Assembly: GCA_905233565.1 (NCBI GenBank)
Contig: CAJOCL010000003.1
Span: forward strand, 194,588 to 228,795
DNA from: an uncultured Synergistales bacterium
GTDB taxonomy: Bacteria > Synergistota > Synergistia > Synergistales > Aminobacteriaceae
Direction of reading: 5' to 3'
DNA length: 34,208 nucleotides
How positions within the stretch are numbered: position 1 is the first letter of the stretch; each line of letters begins with the position of its first letter. Under the pieces are notes generated by a model that searched no databases, was not told the origin of the DNA, and saw only the letters and a list, made by a program, of their open reading frames with translations. The position numbers and the translations under genes were made by a program. Below, piece by piece: positions 6,901 to 15,115 of the stretch.

Positions 6901-8175
6901 TTAAGCTGCCGGAAAGAACGGAAAAGCTATCGGCAGTAATATCATGCTTATTATTGTTGCGATTATGATTAACGGCAATCCTGATTTAACGTAATCCATG
7001 AACGTATAATCACCTGCACCGACTACCATTGTGTTTGCCGGCATTCCGATCGGCGTTGCGTATGCACATGAACCGCCGATTACACAGGCCATTAATACTG
7101 CTCTCGGGTCGGCGTTCATTCCCTGAGCAATTGAAAGGCAGATCGGAGCCATTAGAGCCGTAGTTGCGGTGTTGCTCATAAAGTTAGTCATGACGCAGCA
7201 CAGAATGAAAACAACGAATGTAAACACTGTAGGTGAAGGATTATCGCCTAATGCGCCGATTACTGTTTCAGCGATTAGCTTTCCTGCTCCCGTCTTGTCG
7301 AGTGCTGCAGCGAGGGATAAAGTACCGCCGAAAAGGAATATTGTTTTCAGGTCAATTGATTTCAGAGCGTCATTTTCAGAGATTACGCCCGTCAATATTA
7401 ACAGAACGGCACCTATACAGCCTACAATGCTGAGTGAAATTCCTATCTGTTTTTCAAATATCATTCCAAGAAGCGTGAGGATGAGAATTACAAGCGATAA
7501 TGTTTTTTTCCACTGAGGCACTAAGCTGAAATCTTTGGATGTGTCGAAAACTCCCTCGCTTTTCGGGTCATGATTAGGCAGAAGATAAAATCCTAATGTT
7601 GCATAGAATAATATTCCTGCGATAAGTATCGGACCGCCCACTATTGCATACTCAAAGAACCCAAATATCGGAAGACCTGCATTGTTCAGGGTGCTTTGTG
7701 CTATCATATTTCCCGGCGCGCCTATCAGAGACAGGTTGCCGCCCATAGCAGCTGCGAAGACTAGGGGCATCAAAAGCCTGGAACGCTTGAACCCTGACTT
7801 TGCGGCTATACCGATTACGACAGGAATTAATATCGCTGCCGTTCCCGTATTCGACAAAACACCGCTCATTAATCCGACTATCGTCATTATCGCAACGATT
7901 AACATTCTTTCACTGCTTGCGAATTTCGTTACGATTCCGCCGATTTCGTTCGCCATTCCCGTTTCAAACAACGCACCGCCTACGATGAACATTGCCACAA
8001 AAAGAATGACGTTGCCATCAATAAAGCCTGAAAACGCCGTCTTCATGTCGAGAACTTTCGTAACAACAAGGCCGATACAGACGATCATTGCCGTAAGGCC
8101 GAGCGGTATTTTTTCAGTTACGAACATGACAACCGCAAACGCAAGAAAACATAAAGTAATAACTGCCGGACTCAT
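6901..8175 (-). CDS. SLC13/DASS-family carboxylate transporter
   Basis: A 424-residue, strongly hydrophobic protein with about 11-12 membrane segments. It carries two SNT motifs, SNTGTAAILIPV and MSNTATTALMAPI, the Na+-site signature of the divalent anion:sodium symporter family, plus SLIGAPGNMI and YATPIGMPANTMVVGAGDY. The ATG at 8175 is chosen because an AGGAGGG site sits 9 bases upstream; the longer TTG start has none. It probably imports a di- or tricarboxylate, or exchanges tartrate for succinate, for the two-subunit hydro-lyase encoded just downstream. A good promoter (8243-8271) lies upstream and two GntR regulators follow. The substrate is inferred from operon partners only. Confidence 0.88.
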   Translation of the reverse strand: MSPAVITLCFLAFAVVMFVTEKIPLGLTAMIVCIGLVVTKVLDMKTAFSGFIDGNVILFVAMFIVGGALFETGMANEIGGIVTKFASSERMLIVAIMTIVGLMSGVLSNTGTAAILIPVVIGIAAKSGFKRSRLLMPLVFAAAMGGNLSLIGAPGNMIAQSTLNNAGLPIFGFFEYAIVGGPILIAGILFYATLGFYLLPNHDPKSEGVFDTSKDFSLVPQWKKTLSLVILILTLLGMIFEKQIGISLSIVGCIGAVLLILTGVISENDALKSIDLKTIFLFGGTLSLAAALDKTGAGKLIAETVIGALGDNPSPTVFTFVVFILCCVMTNFMSNTATTALMAPICLSIAQGMNADPRAVLMACVIGGSCAYATPIGMPANTMVVGAGDYTFMDYVKSGLPLIIIATIISMILLPIAFPFFPAA

Positions 8176-8242
8176 ATAGAAAAACCCTCCTGACAAACTT
8201 TAGATTTTAGATTTGAAATAATGTATCCATAAATTAATCGTA

Positions 8243-8271
8243 ATGATAAATGCCAATGTCTAAATTGTCAA
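8243..8271 (-). promoter_or_regulatory. Predicted sigma70 promoter of the transporter-ttdAB operon
   Basis: On the minus strand TTGACA (8266-8271) is followed after 17 bases by TATCAT (8243-8248), about 65 bases before the transporter start. It lies just past the end of the GntR gene, in the right place to be repressed by either GntR protein. No operator palindrome was identified with confidence. Confidence 0.6.
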
Positions 8272-8289
8272 GAGGGGAATCAAAAAATT

Positions 8290-8931
8290 TTATACGTATC
8301 TAGTTAAAATATCGTTCATGCTTCGGATTATGTGAATGTGCATAGCTTCATAAGCTGCTGAATAATCACGTTCTTTGAGCTTTGAAAAAATATTCAGGTG
8401 TTCGGCATGTGAAATCTGGAAGTATTCAGCCCTTGTAGTCTTTAATCCCAAAGATAAGCCGTTCCATAATTCGGAGAGCATGTTCAATAATCTTGTGTTG
8501 CCTGACGCGAGCCAGATATTATAGTGAAATGATTGATTATAATCCGGGTATTTTTCAGGATTAGTGAGCAGAACTTTTCCGGCGTTTTCGATGCAGTGTT
8601 CTATACTTTCCAATGACGCTTTATTCTCGCAGACAAGCCGGCATGTTTCTGATTCAAGAGCTGCCCTGATTTCGTAGTGTTCGCGTATGTTCTTTTCGTT
8701 GAAACCTAAGACTACGGCACCGCGATTTTGTGATAATTCAATTAATCCGTCACGCGCTAAAATCTGGAATGCTTCGCGCACCGGAGTTGCTGAAATCCCG
8801 AGAGCGTTCGCCGTAGCCTCAAGCGTAAGGACTTCACCCTGTTTCAAGTTACGGCTTATTATTGCCTCGCGTATTGATGAAGCTGCCTGCTCCCTGACAG
8901 GCATTAACTTAACGGGTTTAAGATTGAGCAT
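8290..8931 (-). CDS. GntR-family regulator, FCD (FadR-like) subfamily
   Basis: A 213-residue protein with an N-terminal winged helix-turn-helix (REQAASSIREAIISRNLKQGEVL, ANALGISATPVREAFQILARDGLIEL, NRGAVV) and a C-terminal FCD all-helical domain containing EHYEIRAALESE, FHYNIWLASGN and HAEHLNIFSKLKERD, including the conserved Asp/Glu and His metal/ligand residues. FCD regulators bind organic acids and usually repress neighbouring catabolic operons. It lies directly upstream of, and in the same direction as, the DASS transporter and tartrate dehydratase genes. Its start overlaps the end of a second GntR gene by 14 bp, so both are probably made from one transcript. The ligand may be tartrate or a related hydroxyacid; this is inference. 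Confidence 0.88.
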   Translation of the reverse strand: MLNLKPVKLMPVREQAASSIREAIISRNLKQGEVLTLEATANALGISATPVREAFQILARDGLIELSQNRGAVVLGFNEKNIREHYEIRAALESETCRLVCENKASLESIEHCIENAGKVLLTNPEKYPDYNQSFHYNIWLASGNTRLLNMLSELWNGLSLGLKTTRAEYFQISHAEHLNIFSKLKERDYSAAYEAMHIHIIRSMNDILTRYV

Positions 8932-9511
8932 TATTAATATTACTTCTCCTTCTTATATAAATTAATTCAGATGCTAAAACTTCAGCATAAACAGCGTAAC
9001 CGGCTCTTAACATGCTGAAATCCTGCAATGATAATCTCAAGTTCTCAAAGACTGTATTTATATTGTTATTATCAGAATGTTCAAGGACAAATATTATGTA
9101 AGTCTCAGTAATTATTTTCAGGAAAGCTTTTCTTAACGGTGAATTTGTGTTCCTGTATAACTCCCTGTGAAATTCAGCCTGGCTTTTTATTGACGAAAGA
9201 TAAGCCAGAGTTTCAGTTGAAAGATTTTTTATTGCTTCAAGTTCGAGCAAAGACATATCAGAAAATATATCTTTTATGGCCTTGCTGTCAATGTCTGTGA
9301 TTTTGACGTGCTGATTTGGAAATTTTTCAATTAAGCCGCTGTATTCAAGTATGATTAACGCTTCACGTACCGGGATTCTTGAAACCCCCAGACTGTCTGC
9401 AAATTCATTCTGTGCTATTTCGCCTGAAATTTCACCGCTTAATATTGCATCTCTGATTATTTCTGCTGCGCTGCCTGATTTATATTTTTTGCTAAGTTCA
9501 ATTTGTAACAT
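8918..9511 (-). CDS. Second GntR/FCD-like regulator
   Basis: A protein of 197 residues from the ATG at 9511 (204 from 9532, or 213 from a TTG at 9559; none has a clear Shine-Dalgarno site). The winged helix-turn-helix is standard (GSAAEIIRDAILSGEI, EFADSLGVSRIPVREALIILEYSGLIEKF). The effector part (DIFSDMSLLELEAI, EFHRELYRNTNSPLRKAFL) resembles FCD but is divergent: the histidines of the usual metal site are mostly not evident. It is paired with the downstream GntR gene by a 14-bp overlap. Two stacked paralogues suggest hetero-regulation or sensing of two related acids. A 16-bp tandem repeat precedes it. No promoter was assigned firmly, though the repeats contain TTGATT elements. Confidence 0.8.
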   Translation of the reverse strand: MLQIELSKKYKSGSAAEIIRDAILSGEISGEIAQNEFADSLGVSRIPVREALIILEYSGLIEKFPNQHVKITDIDSKAIKDIFSDMSLLELEAIKNLSTETLAYLSSIKSQAEFHRELYRNTNSPLRKAFLKIITETYIIFVLEHSDNNNINTVFENLRLSLQDFSMLRAGYAVYAEVLASELIYIRRRSNINNAQS

Positions 9512-9551
9512 GATAATATAAATTGTATCCATTATTTGAATTTTTGTAAAT

Positions 9552-9583
9552 AAAATCAAGCATATATAAAATCAAGCATATAT
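9552..9583. repeat. Perfect 16-bp tandem direct repeat upstream of the GntR pair
   Basis: The unit AAAATCAAGCATATAT occurs at 9552-9567 and again at 9568-9583 with no spacer. On the minus strand each copy has a TTGATT resembling a -35 box, about 17 bases from a T/A-rich -10-like element for the more proximal copy. It could be a regulator-binding array or a simple duplication. Confidence 0.6.
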
Positions 9584-9589
9584 ATTAAG

Positions 9590-9611
9590 AAAAAAACCGC
9601 CTTGCGAGCGG
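9590..9611 (-). terminator. Terminator of tRNA-Val
   Basis: The four-bp GC stem CCGC/GCGG (9597-9600 with 9608-9611) is followed on the minus strand by a run of seven T. It lies about 45 bp beyond the 3' end of the tRNA. The short stem makes it moderate in strength. Confidence 0.55.
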
Positions 9612-9656
9612 ATTTTTATATTTATAATTTAGAAAGGTTTTACTATTATTATATTC

Positions 9657-9732
9657 TGGTGGGCAATACTGGATTTGAACCAGTGACCTCTTCCGTGTGA
9701 AGGAAGCGCGCTAACCCCTGTGCCAATTGCCC
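9657..9732 (-). tRNA. tRNA-Val (CAC)
   Basis: A 76-nt cloverleaf read on the minus strand. The acceptor GGGCAAT pairs with ATTGCCC, the anticodon loop TTCACAC gives CAC (reads GUG), the T-arm has GGTTCAAATCC, and CCA is encoded. All stems pair. It stands alone between the GntR pair and gpmA. Confidence 0.95.
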
Positions 9733-9749
9733 GATTAATCAATATGAAA

Positions 9750-9777
9750 ATTTTACAGCAAGAAATCACAAAGTCAA
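9750..9777 (-). promoter_or_regulatory. Predicted sigma70 promoter for tRNA-Val
   Basis: Minus-strand TTGACT (9772-9777), a 16-base spacer and TAAAAT (9750-9755) end 17 bases before the mature tRNA 5' end. The placement is typical for a single tRNA gene. Confidence 0.6.
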
Positions 9778-9862
9778 GAAATACGCTTATTGACTTTGAA
9801 AAATATTAATTTTCTGATAATCTTACGGAAATTTTATATTGTGGAAGGAGTTTTATTTAATC

Positions 9863-10609
9863 ATGTACGAAATAGTTTTAATACGTCACGGCGAATCAGC
9901 CTGGAACAAAGAAAACAAGTTTACCGGCTGGACGGATGTACCATTGTCGGAAAAGGGAATCGAGGAAGCCCGTTCAGCAGGAAGGCTGTTAAAAGCAGAG
10001 GGCTTTGCGTTTGATTACGCTTTCACGTCAGTATTAAAGAGAGCAATCAAAACACTCTGGCTCGTTCTTGAAGAGATGGACAGAATGTGGATCCCTATTC
10101 AGCATTCATGGAAACTTAACGAGAGGCATTACGGAGCTTTGCAGGGTCTGAACAAGGCAGACACTGCCGCGAAATACGGCGATGCACAGGTCAAAATCTG
10201 GCGCAGAAGCTACGATATTCAGCCGCCTGTACTCACGAAAGATGACGAGCGTTATCCCGGCCATGACCCGAGATATAAGGGGCTTTCTGAAGCTGAACTT
10301 CCGCTGACCGAGTGCCTCGCTGATACGGTTGCGCGTGTCGTCCCGTACTGGAATGAAAGCATTGTCCCGGCTATAAAGTCAGGCAAAAAAATAATCATTG
10401 CAGCACACGGAAATTCATTGCGCGCACTCGTCAAGTATCTCGATAATATTTCAGAGAAGGACATACTTGAACTCAATATCCCGACAGGTGTACCGTTAGT
10501 TTATGAGCTTAATGATGACTTAACGCCGAAGTCACACCGCTATCTCGGTGACGCTGAAGCAATCGCTAAGGCTCAGGCAGCAGTAGCATCACAAGGCAAA
10601 GCAAAATAG
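9863..10609 (+). CDS. gpmA: 2,3-bisphosphoglycerate-dependent phosphoglycerate mutase
   Basis: A 248-residue histidine phosphatase-fold enzyme interconverting 3- and 2-phosphoglycerate in glycolysis and gluconeogenesis, in the cytoplasm. The phosphohistidine motif LIRHGES (His9), [49 protein letters not shown] and [12 protein letters not shown] are all present, and the length equals typical dPGM (about 247-250). The ATG at 9863 fits the family N-terminus [10 protein letters not shown] and has GGAAGGAG 12 bases upstream; the earlier in-frame start would add eight residues. It is followed after 40 bp by an aminotransferase in the same direction. Confidence 0.95.
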   Translation: MYEIVLIRHGESAWNKENKFTGWTDVPLSEKGIEEARSAGRLLKAEGFAFDYAFTSVLKRAIKTLWLVLEEMDRMWIPIQHSWKLNERHYGALQGLNKADTAAKYGDAQVKIWRRSYDIQPPVLTKDDERYPGHDPRYKGLSEAELPLTECLADTVARVVPYWNESIVPAIKSGKKIIIAAHGNSLRALVKYLDNISEKDILELNIPTGVPLVYELNDDLTPKSHRYLGDAEAIAKAQAAVASQGKAK

Positions 10610-10649
10610 CATAGCAGTAAAACAGCAAAACAGAAAGGAAGAAGATAAT

Positions 10650-11858
10650 ATGCACTTTTCAGACAGGATACAGGCATTGAAGATCTCGCCAATACGCAGG
10701 CTCATTCCCTACGCTGACGAGGCAAAGGCTAAAGGCAAGAAAGTTTATCATCTTAATATCGGACAGCCCGACATAAGGACACCTGATGAATATTTCGAGG
10801 CGGTCAGGAATTTTCACCCCCGTACAATAGCGTATCAGCCTTCACAGGGCATTCCTGAATTACGCGAGGCAATTTCAGGTTACTATAAGGCTATGGGCGT
10901 TCCTTATGAGCCTGACGAAATATACGTAACTTGCGGCGGCAGTGAGGCTTTGCAGTTTGTTGTGATGATACTCTGCGATCCGGGCGATGAAATTTTAGTC
11001 CCCGAACCGTTCTACGCTAATTACAACACTTTTGCTAAACTTGCACTCGCAAAATTAACGCCGATTCCGACAAAAGCTGAAACGGGTTTCCACCTTCCGC
11101 CTGAAAATGTCATCGAGAGCCTCATAAACTCAAAGACACGCGCATTCTGGATCTCACACCCCTGCAATCCTACAGGTGTTTCATACACGCCTGATGAGAT
11201 TCACATGTTATGCAGGCTTGCAAAGAAGCATGATATATTCATAATTGCCGATGAAGTCTACAGGGAATTTATTTACGAGGCCGGAGTTTTCATGAGTTTC
11301 GGAGAAGTTGAGGACGCAAGGGACAGGGTTATTATGGTCGACAGCGTCTCAAAACGTTTCAGCGCGTGCGGTGCAAGAATAGGCTGCATTGCAATAAAGA
11401 ATAAACCGTTCCTCGCTGAAGTCATGAAATTATGTCAGGGAAGACTGAGCGTCTCGGCAATCGAACAGGTCGGAGCAGCGGCACTCTACAAGACACCTAA
11501 GAGCTATCTTCAGGAAGTCAACAAAGAATACAAAATGCGCCGCGATGTCCTTTACAAAGGCCTGAAAGAAATTGACGGCGTAGTGTGTCATGAGCCTAAA
11601 GGAGCGTTCTACACAATGGTAAAACTTCCTGTAGATGACGCAGAAAAGTTCATAATCTGGATGCTTCAGAATTTCGACATAAATGGCGAAACTACTATGG
11701 CAGCACCGGGAAGCGGATTTTACGCGGAGGCCGGTATGGGAATGGACGAGGTCAGAATGGCTTATGTCCTAAAGAAAGAAGACTTGGAAAAGGCGTTGAA
11801 CATTCTCAAAAACGCATTGGCAGCTTATCCCGGAAGAGCCGAAGCAATAAAGGCATAA
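10650..11858 (+). CDS. Class I/II aminotransferase (aspartate aminotransferase-like)
   Basis: A 402-residue PLP fold-type I enzyme. Seen are LNIGQPDIRTPDEYFEA, YQPSQGIPELREAIS, CGGSEALQFV, the NPTG substrate/PLP motif in HPCNPTGVSY, IADEVYREF, and the PLP lysine in SVSKRFSACGARIGC (Lys235). The C-terminal arginine motif for the substrate carboxylate is in the FYAEAGMGMDEVRMAY region. It transfers amino groups between an amino acid (likely aspartate or similar) and 2-oxoglutarate. An AAAGGAAG site precedes the ATG. It may be cotranscribed with gpmA (40-bp gap) and is closed by a terminator. Exact amino-acid specificity is not decidable by eye. Confidence 0.9.
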   Translation: MHFSDRIQALKISPIRRLIPYADEAKAKGKKVYHLNIGQPDIRTPDEYFEAVRNFHPRTIAYQPSQGIPELREAISGYYKAMGVPYEPDEIYVTCGGSEALQFVVMILCDPGDEILVPEPFYANYNTFAKLALAKLTPIPTKAETGFHLPPENVIESLINSKTRAFWISHPCNPTGVSYTPDEIHMLCRLAKKHDIFIIADEVYREFIYEAGVFMSFGEVEDARDRVIMVDSVSKRFSACGARIGCIAIKNKPFLAEVMKLCQGRLSVSAIEQVGAAALYKTPKSYLQEVNKEYKMRRDVLYKGLKEIDGVVCHEPKGAFYTMVKLPVDDAEKFIIWMLQNFDINGETTMAAPGSGFYAEAGMGMDEVRMAYVLKKEDLEKALNILKNALAAYPGRAEAIKA

Positions 11859-11888
11859 ACTTAATAAGTTAATAAAGTAGCAACAAGA

Positions 11889-11923
11889 ATCCCCGTTTGT
11901 AATTACAGCGGGGAATTTTTTTG
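11889..11923 (+). terminator. Intrinsic terminator after the aminotransferase gene
   Basis: The stem TCCCCG/CGGGGA (11890-11895 with 11909-11914) is followed by a run of seven T. Confidence 0.8.
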
Positions 11924-11969
11924 CATGAAGTGTATAATAATTACATTAAAAAAGGAGTGAGAATAAGCC

Positions 11970-12371
11970 ATGCTCGGCGATTATACATGGAGCGTAATAG
12001 AAAAAGAGGCCGAATGCCTTGCACAGAGATTTCAGGCCGTCAGCAAGAATGTTGCAAACGCAAACACACCGGGTTATGCGCGTCATAATGTTTCATTTGA
12101 AGACCAGATGCGCGAGGTTATGGAACAGGGAAAGCACCTTCATATGACCGTAACAAATTCGGGGCATATGCCGTCACACCCTTTGAAGATTAAGGACGTT
12201 CACGCGGCAGATTTCAAGATAATGGACGAACAGTACAGGCTGGATCTGAACAACGTAGACCCCGAACGCGAAATGGCTGTACTCGCTGAAACTCGAATGA
12301 TGTATACAGGTTTCATGAGGATAGCCGCGAATAAACTGGCAACCCTCAGATCCGTAATAGCAGGGAGGTAA
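11970..12371 (+). CDS. flgB: Flagellar basal-body proximal rod protein FlgB
   Basis: A 133-residue rod protein. Residues 20-42 carry the rod-family motif in FQAVSKNVANANTPGYAR, and the C-terminal helix reads NVDPEREMAVLAETRMMYTGFM followed by ANKLATLRSVIAGR, typical of FlgB. It is exported by the flagellar type III system and forms the proximal rod joined to the MS ring through FliE. A GGAGTGAG ribosome site precedes the ATG, and a TATAAT box lies at 11933-11938 without a clear -35. It is six bases from flgC. In most genomes fliE and fliF follow; here they do not. Confidence 0.95.
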   Translation: MLGDYTWSVIEKEAECLAQRFQAVSKNVANANTPGYARHNVSFEDQMREVMEQGKHLHMTVTNSGHMPSHPLKIKDVHAADFKIMDEQYRLDLNNVDPEREMAVLAETRMMYTGFMRIAANKLATLRSVIAGR

Positions 12372-12377
12372 TATAAA

Positions 12378-12797
12378 ATGAAAATATTTGACAGTCTTGA
12401 AGTTGCGGGAAGTTCGTTAACCGCCCACCGCTTATGGATGGACACAATATCATCAAATTTGGCAAACATAAACACAACGAGAACTAAGGCAGGCGGCCCG
12501 TATAAGAGAAGAGTACCTGTGTTCGCAGAAATGCTTGACAGCACACTCGGAGGTTACCACGATATAGGGGGCGTTCGTGTTCTTGGAATTTCTGAAGATC
12601 AGGGCGCGCCGAGAATGGCATATCAGCCGGATCACCCTGACGCAAACGAACAGGGTTATGTCGCTTACCCGAATGTAAATCTTGTCCGTGAAATGACGGA
12701 TATGCTTGTGGCAAGCAGAGCTTATGAGGCAAATTTGAGCGTTGTTACGACAGGGCGCGACATGTGGAACGGCGCACTTGATGTTATGAGAGGTTAA
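12378..12797 (+). CDS. flgC: Flagellar basal-body rod protein FlgC
   Basis: A 139-residue rod protein. The N-terminus FDSLEVAGSSLTAHRLWMDTISSNLANINTT has the rod signature. The middle has DHPDANEQGYVAYPNVNLVREMTDMLVASRAYEANL, the characteristic FlgC block. It assembles into the proximal rod after FlgB. The AGGGAGG site overlaps the end of flgB, consistent with coupling. A terminator follows at once, so the transcript is just flgBC; the other flagellar genes must lie elsewhere. Confidence 0.95.
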   Translation: MKIFDSLEVAGSSLTAHRLWMDTISSNLANINTTRTKAGGPYKRRVPVFAEMLDSTLGGYHDIGGVRVLGISEDQGAPRMAYQPDHPDANEQGYVAYPNVNLVREMTDMLVASRAYEANLSVVTTGRDMWNGALDVMRG

Positions 12798-12802
12798 AAT
12801 TT

Positions 12803-12832
12803 TTCCCGGAGTTTTGATTCCGGGAATTTTTG
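12803..12832. terminator. Bidirectional terminator between flgC and the DUF4432 gene
   Basis: An 8-bp perfect stem (TTCCCGGA 12803-12810, TCCGGGAA 12819-12826) is followed by TTTTTG on the + strand and by TTAAAATTTTT-like A/T tracts on both sides. It serves two convergent operons. Confidence 0.85.
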
Positions 12833-12839
12833 TTTATGC

Positions 12840-13832
12840 TTAATTTTTGTTGCACGTCAGTTTCAGCTTTACGGAGTTTTTGACGCTTTCAAACGGTTTC
12901 AAACTCAACAGTCTTCCTTCTCTGCGTTCGCGTTCACGTCCCATTATGTAACATGTTGACGGTTCAAGACCCAAGACGTAATTGCCGCTGTTCATGTTTT
13001 TCCATTGAGCAAGTATAGGCAGGGTATCAAGAGACCATGAAAGCTCCGCCGTAATTCCGAGTTCAGGATTTACAAGACGCGCTGAAGGTTCGTTTTCCAT
13101 TTCGTTAAAGAAAACCTGCTCTTCTTCACCGTTAATGGGTTCACAAAATTCACATTGTTTTGAAAGCCCTGTTTTTGCGTATTCAGTTCTGGGAGTAACT
13201 TTCCGTTTTTCAGGAAGCTCAAGCCTCGATTTTCCGCTTAACATCGGCCAGCCGAAATTCATGTGATAAAGCATCATATATTCAGATTCTGATGATGAGA
13301 GATTAGTTATTTCGTCCTCGATCAGAATTTCACTTCCCCATACAGGTATGGTGTAATTTCGCCTGACGCTGAAACAATGCTTTCCCTGTTCAGCTTCCCT
13401 GACTTCACCGCCGACATAAATATTTGCGTTATCAGAATATCCGTAAAGCCCTTTTGCGCTGAGACCGTGAAAGCGTCCGTGTAACGGGTGAAATTCGCCG
13501 TCATTGTCGGTGTTTTCAGGGCCGGCGGATAACATACCGCATGTGAAAAGCATTCCGCCGGGAAAATATTTTCCGAACTGTCCGGGCATCGGCAGAAATC
13601 TTGAGGGCGAGTCGTAACCGCTCTTTGTCATGTAGCTGATATTAACGCCTTTGAATTTCAATCGTCCCATGTCAAGCCCCGAATCAGGCAGAATATCAAG
13701 CTCAAGTCCGCCCGCCGTAGTTACCTGATAGATTGTTATTCCCTTCGCGTTCCCCTCATCGAGAGTTACGCGCCTGACACTGTAAATCTGCTCTTCGTTT
13801 CCGACGTAACTGTAAAATTTATTGCGTTCCAT
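12840..13832 (-). CDS. DUF4432 aldose-1-epimerase-like protein
   Basis: A 330-residue protein resembling the DUF4432 branch of the galactose mutarotase-like superfamily. Seen are GGLELDILPDSGLDMGRLKFKGVNISY, LFTCGMLSAGPEN, FHPLHGRFHG, ILIEDEITNL and a late glutamate-rich stretch YVLGLEPSTC, which hold the superfamily's His/Glu-type positions. No signal peptide is visible, so it is probably cytoplasmic and acts on a sugar or sugar derivative. It is the last gene of an operon with galT, overlapping its upstream neighbour by one base (TAATG), which supports a role in galactose or related sugar metabolism. The actual substrate is unknown. Confidence 0.75.
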   Translation of the reverse strand: MERNKFYSYVGNEEQIYSVRRVTLDEGNAKGITIYQVTTAGGLELDILPDSGLDMGRLKFKGVNISYMTKSGYDSPSRFLPMPGQFGKYFPGGMLFTCGMLSAGPENTDNDGEFHPLHGRFHGLSAKGLYGYSDNANIYVGGEVREAEQGKHCFSVRRNYTIPVWGSEILIEDEITNLSSSESEYMMLYHMNFGWPMLSGKSRLELPEKRKVTPRTEYAKTGLSKQCEFCEPINGEEEQVFFNEMENEPSARLVNPELGITAELSWSLDTLPILAQWKNMNSGNYVLGLEPSTCYIMGRERERREGRLLSLKPFESVKNSVKLKLTCNKN

Positions 13833-15115
13833 TATGAAGATTGCCCCTTTCTGAAAATTGCCTTAAACATCTTTTTTGAAAGACGCTTAAACGCAGAAAT
13901 TGCTTTCTTGATCCGAATATCCCGGATAACTGCAGCGGGATTTTCTGCGTAATGACTGCCCAATCTCAAAGCGTAAATTCTTTTTCTGTATTCTTTAAGA
14001 ATATTTCTGTTTTGTTTAACTCCGCCGAAATTTATCCCGTTGATTTCGCGTCCAGTCTCTTTTTCCTTCAGCTTGGAAAAAAAATAATTTTCCTGCCGCT
14101 TCTTTAGCTTCTGGCTCGTTATAATTTCATTTCTGTCTGATTCGTGAACTTCAAACCTGTCTGATAATTCCTTCCAGACCCGTAAGCCTTCGTCCGTCCT
14201 GATTATAATACTGCTGCTGCCTTCAACTCCGCCGTTCCTGCCGGTGTAATTATCTCCTGCGGAAATATCAGCAAATATATTTAATTTATCCAAGCAGTAA
14301 AGGCACCTTTCAGGCTGAAAATAATCCTTAACTTTCATGCGTTCGGAATTTGGCAGATCAATAATATTTCCGTCATTCCCAACTAAACGCATTCCGCCCG
14401 GCCAGCCTCCCGAATCTTTCGTCCTGAAATATAATTCTTTCAGTCCTGACGTTAAGGCACGGTGATTTTTGAAATAGCGTATAACATTCATGCTCATTGT
14501 ACGGTCGCAGAAAAGCCCGATTATAAAATAATTCTCACGTTTTAATCCGTACATTAAAATCAAATTCATAATCCCGTGAACAAAACAGCCTGTTCCGACA
14601 AGAATAATTTTCTGTTCAGGATGTGAAATAATATATTCTGCACATTTCTGATGAGATATGATGACGTATCTTGATTTTTGAGAATCATAAAGCTCTGATG
14701 CACTGCTAACTATTTCACTGCACGGAACATCAGCGTAATCATGTCCGCGAACAACAAAGGCAGATTTATATTCACTGTTCCCGTCAATAAGACCCGATAT
14801 TATTTCAGTAACAGCTCCGCCGCTGACTGCATTTTTCAGGATACTTTCGTTTTTTGACCTGACAGTATATATCCCCTTGACATCATGAAAATTAAAATCA
14901 AGGTTTAATTCCCCTGAATATTTACTGTAATTAAAACCTTTGCCCGGACAAACGTTAAAGCATTTTCCGCAATGAACACAGTCAGAATCGTTGATTGCCG
15001 GGAGTCTCATTCCGTTAAAATCCTGAAATGTTATGCACTTTTCGGGGCATACAGCGGCGCAAATTCCGCATGAAATACAGAGATTATTCTGTCTTGTGAA
15101 TGAAACTGTATCCAT
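13832..15115 (-). CDS. FrhB-like Fe-S protein (coenzyme F420 hydrogenase/dehydrogenase beta family)
   Basis: A 427-residue protein with an N-terminal double [4Fe-4S] ferredoxin (Cys13, 16, 19, 23 and Cys46, 49, 52, 56, each CxxCxxCxxxCP). It is followed by the FrhB N- and C-terminal domains (AVSGGAVTEIISGL, VGTGCFVHGIMNL, IGLFCDRTMS, ERCLYCLDKLNIFADISAGD). Despite the family name, bacterial members beside polysaccharide pyruvyl transferases are found in exopolysaccharide gene clusters, where they are thought to be flavin/Fe-S oxidoreductases acting on sugar or pyruvyl groups. Here it overlaps the pyruvyl transferase (upstream) and DUF4432 gene (downstream) by one base each. The C-terminus is lysine/arginine-rich. 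The precise reaction is not known. Confidence 0.82.
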   Translation of the reverse strand: MDTVSFTRQNNLCISCGICAAVCPEKCITFQDFNGMRLPAINDSDCVHCGKCFNVCPGKGFNYSKYSGELNLDFNFHDVKGIYTVRSKNESILKNAVSGGAVTEIISGLIDGNSEYKSAFVVRGHDYADVPCSEIVSSASELYDSQKSRYVIISHQKCAEYIISHPEQKIILVGTGCFVHGIMNLILMYGLKRENYFIIGLFCDRTMSMNVIRYFKNHRALTSGLKELYFRTKDSGGWPGGMRLVGNDGNIIDLPNSERMKVKDYFQPERCLYCLDKLNIFADISAGDNYTGRNGGVEGSSSIIIRTDEGLRVWKELSDRFEVHESDRNEIITSQKLKKRQENYFFSKLKEKETGREINGINFGGVKQNRNILKEYRKRIYALRLGSHYAENPAAVIRDIRIKKAISAFKRLSKKMFKAIFRKGQSS

